Of a stretch of DNA of 64,000 nt, positions 45,293 through 56,800 are shown in pieces. The translations under genes and the position numbers were made by a program. How positions within the stretch are numbered: the stretch's first letter is position 1; the number at the start of each line of letters is the position of its first letter. Location of the stretch: assembly GCA_022453515.1 (NCBI GenBank), contig JAJNNY010000095.1, positions 30,607-94,606 on the forward strand. Direction: 5' to 3'. The stretch is from Astrocystis sublimbata (Eukaryota > Ascomycota > Sordariomycetes > Xylariales > Xylariaceae). Under the pieces are notes generated by a model that was given only the letters and a program-made list of their open reading frames with translations, ran no database searches and was not told the DNA's origin.

Positions 45293-47588
45293 TGTGAAGG
45301 TTGTGAGTTTGCTGAAGGTGATATTGATTGGATAGTTTGCTGATTGATGCTGTTTTGTAGAGTGTAAGCTGATGCTGATGATTGATTTGGATGATGATGG
45401 AAACGATTCGAGAAAGATTAACGAGTGGCAAGCTATATATATTGGTTGGCTCCTCAGGTGTTCGTGATAGAATAACAACAATATTGTTTCCTCATGTAAA
45501 AACAAGGTGCTTTGCAATTTAATCTATGCAACAGTTTCTTTTACAGTATAGAAAACAGTTGAAGCTTAAATAAAGCATTTGTTTACAAATCATAACGCTT
45601 CATTGTTATGATGTTTAAGCTTCACTATCAGGATTGATATTGTGTCGCAGGTGCTTGGGCATCTAAAACGTTGTTCATAGCCACCTTATATACCATGAGC
45701 CACAAAGTTACACTGCGTGCTAGATGGTTCTGGTGGCTGAGGCTTCTCTTGAACCGAGGCCAAGATATCTTACTTCCAGGTTCGCGTTAACTTCGACATC
45801 TAGCCATGAAGCTTTTCTATCTATTCTATTCGGATGCAGTCATAATCCATGAGCAGATACTAAGAGCTGCGTACATGCCAAGATGTCACATGACATACAT
45901 TGAGTCAAGCAAGCTGGCTGAAGGCAAAGCCGTTGAATATTGGTCGTTGCAAAATCTGGCGCAGACCGCTTTCATCATATTTCATTTTATTAAATTCGTT
46001 TCGCGACCTGATAACAACTCTTAATGCTAGCATCATCTGAGCTTTTCGTAATAGTTTCTGAGTTCTAAGATTTACATGTTTGTTTTCGCGTTTGACACTG
46101 CTCTCTTTTGAAACAAGGGTCAACGAATTAGGGTGCTTCTTTAAACTCTTTAAATCAACCCTAGCTATACGCACAAGCAGAAATCATTGTCTAGGTGGCA
46201 TTATAAAGGGATATCCCTATCTAGGTGAGGCGGATGCAAACATTTTAGATAGCGCGCAGGAAGTGTCACTAGGGCTAAACGTCTCACAGTTTCAATTCGT
46301 TCTTTCAACGAACAAACGAGTTCGCATGACATGAAGCACAGTCCTTTTAGTGGTCGACGAGCATTTAGTATTGTATCCCTAAGCTAACCTCCGTCATTAT
46401 ATAAGAAACGAAACTTCCCATGATCTTCACCCTCAATCCGCATAACATCCTGACAGCGACGAAAAAATAGTCTTGTTCTCGATCTCTACACCTACACAAG
46501 TAAGACTTCTCTGCCCATGTGTGCGATGACGCTAATGATCAGCAGACAACTTCTTTTCCCGACATTCTAGTCCAGTCAGTGGCTATACGCTTACAAACGC
46601 CACATCTACGACTTCATCCCTTTCGCGAGCCGGGCTGCAGTGTTCTTACGACTAGACACAATAATCCCCATCATGTGTTTTAAGCTTACGATCTTTTTTA
46701 TATGCTCTTCTTGTGAGGTACAGAATGGGGAACCTACGGCCGAGTGGTGGCTATGTAAAGAAGTCCGGGAGGGCCATGGCGTCATCGGCCGTTGCAGTGG
46801 GGGGCAAGGATCCGGGACTTCTCATGTGGAGGGGAAATGCGACAGATGCATGCGTCGCGCGACATGAACCTGTCGACGTCACCGAAATACCTAGCGGACC
46901 AGGAATGATGAAAGAGAATAAAGCGAGGTGCCTTTCGGATGTCATCTAACGTTGCTCAAGTAGCATCATGTGGCGGAAGTGCGATGGTAGGCTACATTAG
47001 CGTTCAAAGATGACTACGGCTTGCAAGATAGACTGCCGAGAGGGCTGAATATCATGGGGGTCTGCACCATAGGAAGGTGGTAGAATATCGGTAAGCTGGA
47101 AGGTTATTAGGTGTTAAGGAAATAGGGGCCTCACGGCTACCCAGCGACTGCTTTGTAGAGAATGGCCACGCCAAGGCTGGGCGACCTCCTTTATTTCAAG
47201 GGAGCCCAGGTTTTAAAAGAATTCTCACCTTGCCCATATTATCCGACTTGAACATGTGAACACTGCTAGATTTCTATGCCTAGTGCAAAATCTTTTATCT
47301 AGGAGTGCAGGTAGGCCGACGATTTTACTTCTTTTCTTGGGACCTCTATGGGATTTTCCTATAATTCTTTTTGAGTCATTTCTTTGCTGTCATTTAGGGA
47401 TCTCTCATTCAATGGCCGTCACCCAACCATTCAATGCACAGATTTACCATGATACAGCATAGCTTGCGGAGTCGCGACTGGCTTGCTGTGCTTCGAAATT
47501 GCTATCGATCACGTCGGGATGTTCCAATAATAGACTAAGTGATTAGCGTGATGTGTATTCATCATTTTATTCTAATCGCTATTCCTTA
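45293..47588. other. AT-rich gene-poor region
   Basis: About 2.3 kb with only short overlapping frames. The GC-richer patch 46640-46950 has frames of 64-78 codons on both strands but no family motif. I see no supported gene. Confidence 0.5.
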
Positions 47589-49262
47589 TCAAGTGCGAGG
47601 TGGGATGATACCCAATGCCTCCATACCCTGTTGGTCTTCTGGTGATCTGTGGAACAGCGGGTCAGAGGGATCGCCTTGTAGGAGACCAATGTCTAACAAA
47701 CCCCGTGGATCAAGGTTTGGTAGGCGGTAGTCGGGGTCGAAAGTGTCATAGATAACGCCCATGTAGCCAGTAGCCCACCGCGGTTCAGGACCCTCCCCAA
47801 AGGGATTAATGCCACTTTCGTAGATGAACCTGTCTATCTCCTTTTCTATCCAAATCATGGGTCCTGGGACGTAAAGGTGGTTTTCGTTGATGATTGTCAA
47901 GTGTGGCCGGGGGTTTCGGCTTTGCCAGTCCAGCGTGTCCCTCACGAGGAGAAGTAAAGAACTGTAAGTGCCCTCAATAAAGGTCAAATCAGCCAGGTGT
48001 ATTGTACGTATCGAATGAGGTAGTGCAGCGAGAAGCGCTACAAGATCTTGATCTCTAAAAGGGATTCGAGATAAGCTGAGATGTTCCAGGCGCTGCAAAT
48101 TGCTTGGGTCCAATAGAGTCTGGAGTGAGGGGTACGGCAGCATGCTCCAAGGGGGCCCGTCATTGTTTGTCGCTAAAGCGAGCCTCTTTAGGCCTTTACC
48201 CCCGGCGGCGCAAGCTAGTGTTTGTCTCAACAGACCACCATTGAACACCTCGATTTGATCGTCGTCGGCGTCTACTTGAAGATCAAGGTGCAATGATTCG
48301 AAGTCATCTTGCCGAAGGACCGTTTGAAAATTGGTCAGGGTCTCACATGGCTCTTCGAACAGCCTGTAATTCAACCCTCCACGAAGCGGAAATGCGTTGA
48401 CTTGCAACTCTGTCACTCTGCCAGCATCGCGATTTTGTGCCAACAAGTCCATCATCACCCGAAAGCCCTGCCAAGCCCTGCCAGTCTCATCCCAGGGGAC
48501 ACAGGCAGGCTGAGTAACTTCGCTCGAAGCGCGGCCAGGAAGAGGGTAGTTGAAGCCTCGGGGAAAGCTCCGGATCATAGGAGTGTCATACAAGGGTGTG
48601 AAAAGTCGACCATGTGTAGCGTCTGTGATTATTATCTTTCGTAGAGAAGGGAATCGATCGATTGCGGCTTCGAGCGCCCGTATGTGACCACCAGACTCTA
48701 GCACACCCTGCTGCTGTCTAAGCAGGTCCTGATAGTATTCCCAGGACTCGCCCAATGGCAGAAGGGCAGCAAACTGTCGCTCGCGCTCTGGAATGTCGGG
48801 TCTCTTGTGGTTAACGGATTCCCAATGATATCGAACCATAAGACTCTCCTCACAAGCCTTTCTAAACCACCTGGGCCATGTATCATCCTCTTCGTCAGAC
48901 TCGTTGGTGCCAAGCTCGCGATCAATCGGTTCATGCCAATACACAGTCTCTTCTTCATCTTCGTCGAGATTGTGGTATTCACGACGATTCGCGGGCAGCA
49001 ATGCATCATCCCAGACGATTTCCGTAACTTGAGCGCGATACACGTCGTGTTGAGCAATGGCCTCAAAAACGGCGATATTGAGAGGATTGGCGGAGATGAA
49101 CACCCGATCTATACGGAGATGCGCAATACGATGAAAAAACTTCGCGGTGAGGCGTAAGTTCTTGACGTCGCGGTTGGATAGATAGCGACGAATGAGTCCG
49201 TGGATTTCTCCTGGGAGTCTTGTCAAGTGTGCCTGAGTTGGCCCCAGGAGTGCCGACGCCAT
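47589..49262 (-). CDS. F-box-like protein
   Basis: An intronless gene of 557 residues. The N-terminus LTRLPGEIHGLIRRYLSNRDVKNLRLTAKFFHRIAHLRIDRVF is an F-box-like helix set (LPxEI...L...D...LR...) that in other proteins docks to Skp1 in SCF ubiquitin ligases. The rest contains loosely repeated Leu-rich segments (LERLEHLSLSRIPFRDQDLVALLAALP, IRTIHLADLTFIEGTYSSLLLLV) that may recognise a substrate. An acidic stretch (DEDEEETVYW, NESDEEDDTWP) lies near residues 100-130. Such proteins are abundant and fast-evolving in filamentous ascomycetes. The substrate is unknown. It is probably not part of the metabolite cluster. Confidence 0.8.
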   Translation of the reverse strand: MASALLGPTQAHLTRLPGEIHGLIRRYLSNRDVKNLRLTAKFFHRIAHLRIDRVFISANPLNIAVFEAIAQHDVYRAQVTEIVWDDALLPANRREYHNLDEDEEETVYWHEPIDRELGTNESDEEDDTWPRWFRKACEESLMVRYHWESVNHKRPDIPERERQFAALLPLGESWEYYQDLLRQQQGVLESGGHIRALEAAIDRFPSLRKIIITDATHGRLFTPLYDTPMIRSFPRGFNYPLPGRASSEVTQPACVPWDETGRAWQGFRVMMDLLAQNRDAGRVTELQVNAFPLRGGLNYRLFEEPCETLTNFQTVLRQDDFESLHLDLQVDADDDQIEVFNGGLLRQTLACAAGGKGLKRLALATNNDGPPWSMLPYPSLQTLLDPSNLQRLEHLSLSRIPFRDQDLVALLAALPHSIRTIHLADLTFIEGTYSSLLLLVRDTLDWQSRNPRPHLTIINENHLYVPGPMIWIEKEIDRFIYESGINPFGEGPEPRWATGYMGVIYDTFDPDYRLPNLDPRGLLDIGLLQGDPSDPLFHRSPEDQQGMEALGIIPPRT

Positions 49263-50290
49263 GTTGAGCTGAATGCGATCTCAGTCCGGGTGATGTATAG
49301 CATGCAACTGTAGAAATTGGCTAGAGGATGAATATTTTGATTTGTTGAAGACACAGCTAGAGTGAGCAATGCTGCGAGCCGAGCCGTAGATCTATTTGAA
49401 CCCCGTTAACATGCTGTTGGTTTCGATCTTGTTGCTCTTGCAGGAGGTACCCATGGTCAAGGTGCATGGAAGCCCCCTCGCCCCCTACCGCAAGACCCTA
49501 GCTCTGCATCGACCCGCCGGAAACTTCCATTAGCCCCTGACCTAAAGCTAAGGTACCTACTGTGCCTTAGTAGCACCCTAGGTCGCATCGAGAACCAGCA
49601 CGATTTTAGCTGGCGGTACTCGTAAGTAAGCAAGTTCCGCCTGCCTCCTCATCTCTTTCAAGGACAAAAAAAAAGTTTTATGATTTATCGATGGAACTAG
49701 CATGCTCAGAACTAGTATTCCCAAGTACGAAGACAATGCTGATTGAGATTGCATGAACAATAATACCTTTAGCTCTCCAAGTTTTGAGATGCGAGGGTGG
49801 ACAAACGGCTACCACGAGCAGCCGCTAATACCCATTATGGTGTGCTGGAGCAATCCATGAATTCTGTGTTGCCGAGGTGACCTTAGTCGCCGTAAAGATT
49901 TGTGGTGTGACTTCGCCAGTTCTTGTCTAGTGGCTTGGCAAACGCTTGTAGTGAATTGGCATTCGAGGGAAGCTGAGTAGCTAGGCCCCAGGGCATGCCA
50001 GCAGGTGCGCAAATCTAACGCGCCAGTCTGGCCGGTACGATTACGAGTATTAATCAGTCATGGTACTCGACCCATGGGCACACCTCGGGCAGGGTATTTC
50101 TGCAAGACGTCGAAGTCTCTCCCCATAAGCTACCTAAGTGAGCTAATCATAAGTATAATTACAACGGAGCTATGATTTGGGAGACACTTTGTGCTATGCG
50201 GCTCCAACATCCTTAATCTCATTATCGTAATAAGTGCAGCGTGCTAATGGCGCAAGGTGTGAGCGCAGTATTGTGAGATAATGAGAGCCA
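49263..50290. other. Intergenic region between F-box and LysM genes
   Basis: About 1 kb. No gene is recognisable. A poly-A tract lies near 49668-49676. Confidence 0.5.
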
Positions 50291-52482
50291 TTATTTCTTT
50301 CCTACACACACATAGTTGTTGAGCCATAGGTTGAGGCACTTGTTGCCAACCGCAGGATTCCAAGCATAGAAATTAGCTAGAGTTATGCTGTACTTTTTCG
50401 CTATGTCGGGACAGCTATTGCCTTGAAGCACCTTATGAAACGAAGTGCAGCCGCTCACCATGCCACTTTGTGTTGGTGTAGGCGTAACAATCTTGGTCTT
50501 CGTCGGCGAGGGCTTTTTGGTCGTAGTTGTTCGAGTTGACGTTTTGGAACTGACACTAATACAGACATATACATTTATTTCGAGATCGCTGCAGTCTTTC
50601 TTAACCGCTGGGTTCCAAGAGTAAAAGTCTGCAAGCGCAATGCCTAGCTTGTCGGCGATGGCCCAGCACCCATCCCCTGACTTGACTTTGTAAAACTTGT
50701 TACAGTTCGATGCAATACCTGTCTGTATATTGGTTAGCAATGGGATGTCAATTGCAATCAAGAAACTAGGCAGGTTACACTCACCTGAACTGGAGACGGT
50801 GTGCTAACCCCAGTTGCCTTCGAAGTTGTTGTGATCTTCTTTGTTGTCGTGGCTTTCGTGGTGGTTTTCGTTGTAGCACCTTTCGTAGTAGTTTTCGTTG
50901 TTGCACCTTTCGTTGTGGTCTTTGTTGTCGTGCCTTTAGTTGTGGTTTTGGTTGTCGCGCCCTTCGTTGTGGTTTTCGTTGTTGCACCTTTCGTTGTTGT
51001 TGTTCCAGGTTTGCCCGTGTTAGTATCATCCTCATCATCATCAAGCATATCCGTAGTCAGAACGCAATAGTACGTTCCTATGGCCAAATGAGTACATTCT
51101 TTGCCAACGGAGGGGTTAAGTTTGTAGAATTCGCCGATGGTAAGGTAAAACATGGATAGGATGTCCTCGCAAGTGGTGTATGAATACGGGCTGTACCAAG
51201 TTATACAGTTCTTGATTTCCCCAGCTGCTCTGGGGCTCGGCGTCTCAATAGCCTTTTTAGGCTCTTATAAAAGGTATCAGCTTGATGAAACAATCTCATT
51301 CGTGATCAAACAGAACTCACCTGGGGTGGGGGACGCAAGCTGTACACAGTAGGACACGCTTTCTGATACTTTACAATCGTATAGATACTGGTCTAACGAA
51401 CTTCCACTTTTGCCCTTATTTTCGAATGACGGATTCCAAAGAACCAACTCCTATGCATATGTCAGTCCGGTATCAACACGACTAGCAGACCCCGTTGGGA
51501 TTGTTACATGCCTCCTTTGTCACGTCGAAAAAGTCTGCCAGACTCCAGCACGAAGTGCTGCTAAAGTCGGTCAAATTCTCATACCAGAAATAGCTAACTT
51601 TTGTAAGCAGATAGCCATAGTATAGATGGGTGCCCAGTGACAAGGGTGGTGAGGTACCTATAGCAATCCACTCTGGTGCCGTTGGCAAGAGGTATGATAC
51701 TCATGTTGGTAGAGAACTTCTGAAGCAGGTCTTCATATGGCTTAGATGTGGCCTTGGTCTCATGAAACGGCAAAGTGGTAGTCGCTCCTGGATATCCTGA
51801 GTATGTTGAAATTGTTCCAACTGGCTTGACGCAGTAGTTGTAGTCTCGAAAAAGGTTCGTGCAGTTCCGCCATACTTCGGGGTTGAGGAACAGACTGCCA
51901 GGGCAATTGTAAGTAAAGTATTCATTCCCGATCAGTATTGGGGGTCTTACAAGTCGTCCATGGTAATCCCATACTTAGTAGTAATTGTAGAACAATCTTC
52001 GCCAGACGCAACTAGATAATACTCCCCGCAGTAATGGTTGGTTCCGTCAGGCACTGGAGTCGCAAGGGGTCTATTAATGCGTTAGTTATGAGTGATGAAA
52101 GCATCTATGTTCTGGAGAGTTACGCTGCGGTTGTTGCGACACTGGTTGGTACTACCGAGTTCATAGGCAACGCGAAGTTGCCTAATGGGTTGGAAACACA
52201 GATTTTCTTGCCCGTGAATCCCCCTAGACTGTTGCTTGCATAGTCAGCTCAGGTCACAAATAGCCGGCGTGAGACTCACGAGCATGTTTTGTCAATAGTG
52301 GGATTCCAAGAAAGAAGTTGAGCCCATGAGATATTGAACTTCTTGCTGATTGCGACACAGTCATCGCCAGAACGAACGGTGTATTCCGAGCATTGTGATG
52401 TCGATTGCACGGATAGGCAATCGGAAAGTGCAACAAGCAATGCCAGAGAGGCATGTAAAAGTGTTTGTCTCATTGTGTTCAA
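50291..52482 (-). CDS. Secreted multi-LysM protein with Thr/Lys linker
   Basis: A secreted chitin-binding-type protein of about 584 residues in eight exons (52482-52280, 52234-52124, 52070-51951, 51894-51658, 51593-51512, 51450-51321, 51224-50785, 50722-50291). The signal peptide is TLLHASLALLVALSDCLS. LysM or LysM-like units follow: CSEYTVRSGDDCVAISKKF, HYCGEYYLVASGEDCSTI, a divergent one with DFFDVTKEELVLWNPS, one with YTTCEDILSMFYLTIGEFYK, then two clear copies (KVKSGDGCWAIADKLGI and KVLQGNSCPDIAKKYSI) with SWNP/AWNP. A Thr/Lys-rich linker made of 9-residue repeats sits between units 4 and 5. Intron 5 appears to be GC-AG (AG|GCATGT). Fungal LysM proteins bind chitin and may mask it from host receptors or protect the fungus's own wall. 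It is divergent from the chitinase gene. Confidence 0.85.
50810..51006 (-). repeat. 27-bp coding minisatellite (Thr/Lys linker)
   Basis: On the minus strand about five near-copies of a 27-bp unit encode KGATTKTTT-type repeats inside the LysM protein. Third-position differences between copies show they are not all recent. Length variation between strains is expected at such a site. Confidence 0.8.
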
Positions 52483-53813
52483 GTGGAAGATGAAAAGAGC
52501 GAGTAGTGAGTTCGAGGTACTATAAACTCATGCCAACACTATGTCAAGAATAGAGTTCGATATATGTCATGAGAGCTGTGCACAGAGCCTTCATGAAATT
52601 ACCATACGCAGCCCTTGACATGATCGCACAAGTCAATCAGGGTGGATAATAACGAATTTGGCTCTGAGCCCAAATGCATCCAACATATGGAAAAGCGATG
52701 TAGCTTTACCGAGATGGACATAAATTTCAGGCACCCAGTATTGCTCCCGGTAGACCTGGCCAGCCTCTTACGAGTCCAACATGTTGTTGTTAGGACCGCT
52801 TGCCATTAGCGCACCAACTATTACGAGAGGAGATAAGTTTCCAGCTTCGTCGTCTCATGATTTATGGAGAAAAGTCCTAGATTCATGCAGGAGTAAGCAG
52901 AACAGGGTGGCTTCATGAGCGATATTCTCAGACTAGAAGAGATTTTTTCTGAGTGTTATGTTGACTGCAGTGTGTGCCAAGGCCGTAGGAATGCATGTTG
53001 GTAGTTGAACCATTGTGTCGGTAAATTTGGTGGGTCATTGAGTCAACCATCACCAGTCTAGTTAGTCAGATCCAGACCTGCCTTGTTCGCCAAGGAAGCA
53101 AATCAGTATCACCTGTTATTGTTGCCTGTTGGCGACAATAATAGCTTCCCCATTAACATAGTGATTGTTGGTTCTTATGCATTTCCTAGTTCGTTAACGG
53201 TGCGCTCCGGAACCAATCAAGAACATTATGCTCGAAGCCTATGGGGCTTCCCCTGGGAAACAACAATAGTTCCTGGCCTGATCCCCGACTCTCACCGTTC
53301 TTTCGGCGTTCTGGCCACAACTCTCCTCCACATCGCAATGAAAATATTACTCATACTGTTAGCATCGCTTGCAGTAGATGAAACTTGTTGGCTTCTCCGA
53401 GCTTCATCGAGTCTTCCGCATCCTGGCGCGGCTAGGACGACGAAAGTATCAGCTCCATCGAGGCGCTACGCAAGCTAGATGGGACACTTCTAAGTACTCT
53501 AATTATTGACAATCGTGAGGCAAGGGAAGGCGTTCTAAGCCTATAGTATAGAACATAACATAATAACCTAAGTAAAATCTTATCATAGTACATGTAACTG
53601 TCTCATTTATTTTGGGTGGCGCCTCGCCTTATCTTGGCTTCCTGTGATCTCTTTACATACATTCTGCATTGGGAAAGCATATGCATACTACTGGAGCTCA
53701 CCTGGATTAAATAGTTATGATGCCGTCTTTCAGTTCATGTCGGGACATCTCGACACGTTAGCCCATGTGTGACCTTCATTGTCAATATTGAGAAGGGGTG
53801 GCTTTGCCCTCAA
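52483..53813. promoter_or_regulatory. Divergent promoter between LysM and chitinase genes
   Basis: About 1.3 kb between the two start codons. A 131-codon plus frame at 53083-53478 lacks recognisable motifs and is not called. The shared upstream region could coordinate the two chitin-related genes. Confidence 0.45.
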
Positions 53814-56800
53814 ATGTTCATCATGAACAGCTCATCATCCACCAATTGGTGGTTTGCTTTAATTTCACTATACATTCTCGCAGCACAGGGTCTATCCCAT
53901 CACCATGGCCATCAACATCTGCATCACATCAGGCATCTAGAATCGGTAGAGAGCCTTTCACAGCGCTCGAACTCCGACTCCTCGATAACTGAAGGCAAAC
54001 TCACGTCCCTTCAGGTAAAGTTTGCATCTTCTGGGGGCCAAACTGGTGGAAGTTCATCATCATCAACCTCCAACGACTTCACTTGCAGCGCCAAGAAGGA
54101 ATGCTCCAACGGTGCGTGTTGCGGTAAGGATGGATGGTGTGGTTATGGCCCAACCTATTGCGGAAACGGCTGTCAGTCCAACTGCAAAGCCACGGCAGAA
54201 TGTGGGAAGTACGCCGCGGTGGCGGGAACAACATGCCCCCTGAATGTCTGTTGCTCAGAATTCGGATTTTGCGGGACAACAAGCGAGTTCTGTCTTACAG
54301 GCAAATGTCAGTCCAACTGCCAGCAGCCCAAACCGAAGTCTTCCGGCAGTAATGTGCAGAAGAGAATCGTTGGCTATTGGGAGGCCTGGAACAGTGACCA
54401 CGCTTGTGGGACGATGAATCCAAGCGAGATCCCGGTTCAAATGCTCACACATCTCAATGTCGCTTTCGGCTACATCAATTCGGCCTTCAAAGTCACGAAT
54501 ATGGACGGAGTGTCGCCCGAGATCTATCGAGCCGCTGCAAACGTCAAATCGATCAACCCTGACGTGAAGGTATCGATCGCCCTCGGAGGATGGTCGTTTA
54601 GTGATCCTGGCCCTTGGCAGAGTATCTTTCCCACTATGGTCTCTTCCTCTGCGAATCGAAAAAAGTTCATCACGAATTTGATGGGATTTCTGTCAGAATA
54701 TGGGTATGATGGCGTGGGTACGTTTTCTCCCTATTCTCCCTGTTGTTCTTTTTTGAAAGAGTTTTACTAACGCTGTCAGACTTCGACTGGGAATATCCCG
54801 GCGCTGAAGATCGCGGCGGTTCCGATGTCGATGGCAAAAACTTCACAGCATTGCTCAAGGAACTGCGCGCTGCTATCAAAGCAAGTGGGCGAGAATACCT
54901 CGTAACATTTACTGCACCCTCTTCTTTTTGGTATCTTCGCCACTTCGATATCAAAAACATGGAAGCACATGTCGATTGGATCAACTTGATGACCTATGAC
55001 CTTCATGGTGTTTGGGACAGTAACAATCCGATTGGGAGCAAAGTCTTAGCCCACACCAATCTCACGGAGATCGACTTGGCGCTAGACTTGTTCTGGAGAG
55101 TCAGCATCGACCCAGCAAAGATTGTTCTTGGGTTGGGCTTCTATGGCAGATCGTTCGAGCTATCGTCAAGCTCGTGCTGGAAGCCAGGGTGCCAGTTTTC
55201 GGGGCCCGGATCCCAAGGCAAGTGTACAGCGAGCCCGGGAATTCTTTCGTATCGAGGTCAGTCTATACAAACCCTATCGCGTCCCCCCTTTTCTTTATTA
55301 TATCCCCCCCTTTTCTATGTCACGTTTTCCCTATCGAGAGCCCTCCTGCCCTTTTTCTTCAGCCTGCATTCCCAATTTTCCACACGTCTTGTTTAAGCAG
55401 TTCAAGACAAGAGCTGACCTGTCCATAGAAATCAAAACGATACTTGCCAGAACCCAAGCAAAGGCTTATTTCGATAAGCGTGCTGCCGTGAAGTATCTTG
55501 TTTATGACAGCAACAGCTGGATTTCTTACGACGACGCCGAGACGTTCAAGATGAAGATTGACTATGCCAATAAGATTGGTCTCGGTGGGCTGATGATATG
55601 GGCCATTGACCAAGACGATGCTGCACTTACAGCACTGAGCTCTGTTACCAACTCCAAGTACTTGAGCAAAACCGGTTTACCATTCACCCTCGTTGAGCTC
55701 AAGAAGTTGTTCCCGAAGGAATATCTACCTAACGACAACAAGAACTCGCGATATGGTTTAGTAAACTTCGGAAGCCGGGCCAATGCCGGTGTCACAGACC
55801 CTTCCAAAACACCATTCGCGTTTTTCCTAGTCGCTGGCGAATCGCATGCTGTATCGAAGCTCAAAAGACACGACGATGGGATTGAGCCCTTCACATTCTT
55901 GGATTGCCCCCAAAATGTACTCGATGAAGCAGATGACAAGGTCCAGACGGCGCGTGTGGTCTGCCTTAGCGAAGACGTTGAGGGGTGTTTTCGAGTTATG
56001 GAAAGGGGTGTCGAGGGAACACTTGTTGAGATGCCCGATAACGTATGTGCCCCCTTATCAGAAGAACGAAGTCAATTACTAACGATCAACCATCAGTGCG
56101 CACCGGGTACTTTTGCCAGAGCGGTATCGCTAAATGAATCAGCAGGTTAGTTGGCTTCCCTTATAAACAAATGCTGTTTAAACACTATTTACTTACTGTT
56201 TAAACTGCTGTTTATTTGCTTTTTACTCGCTATTTACTTGCTGTTTACTTGCTATTTATATGCTATTTATTAATATTGACTATTGTAAACGCAGACCAAA
56301 CTCTTCCATATGATCTACAGGATCAGGCCACATCGGCTGTATTTGATTTCACGTTCGACTATAACTTCAAACTAACCAGAAGAGATACCGAGAAGACAAG
56401 CATTCGTCTAGATTATTCAAATATCCCAGGTATGTCTGTCTCTCTTGAATCGAACCGAATCAAGCTTTACTAATCAGTACAGGCTACTGGGATACTATTG
56501 TGGACGCGGATGGTATTCAGTCTTCCGATAAAAAGGGTCATCAAAAGAGGTTCTTCGGCGCCAATCCTCTTGACTGGGTCTATGAAGGTCAAAAAGCGAA
56601 CACATACTCCACGAATTCCTTAGGAGTGCAGAAAGATCTTACCCAATTGATGTACTGGGATACTGTGGCTGGCTGCGCCATAGACGGTCAACTATATGGT
56701 GAGGCTCTTGGAGCATACATCGAAGGAGAGATCAAAGTACAGTTCTCGTATGCCTTCTCTTTACTAGTAAGCTTCCTTTACAAGCCCATGGAGCGATCCT

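Noticed and set aside
46640..46949. Possible small gene in a GC-richer patch
   Set aside because: Two overlapping plus frames and one minus frame compete, none with a motif or start context.
50810..51006. CRISPR-like regular repeat array
   Set aside because: The 27-bp units are contiguous, without spacers, and encode a Thr/Lys linker in a eukaryotic gene.
53083..53478. 131-codon plus frame in the LysM/chitinase promoter region
   Set aside because: No signal peptide or recognisable domain, and composition like the non-coding surroundings.
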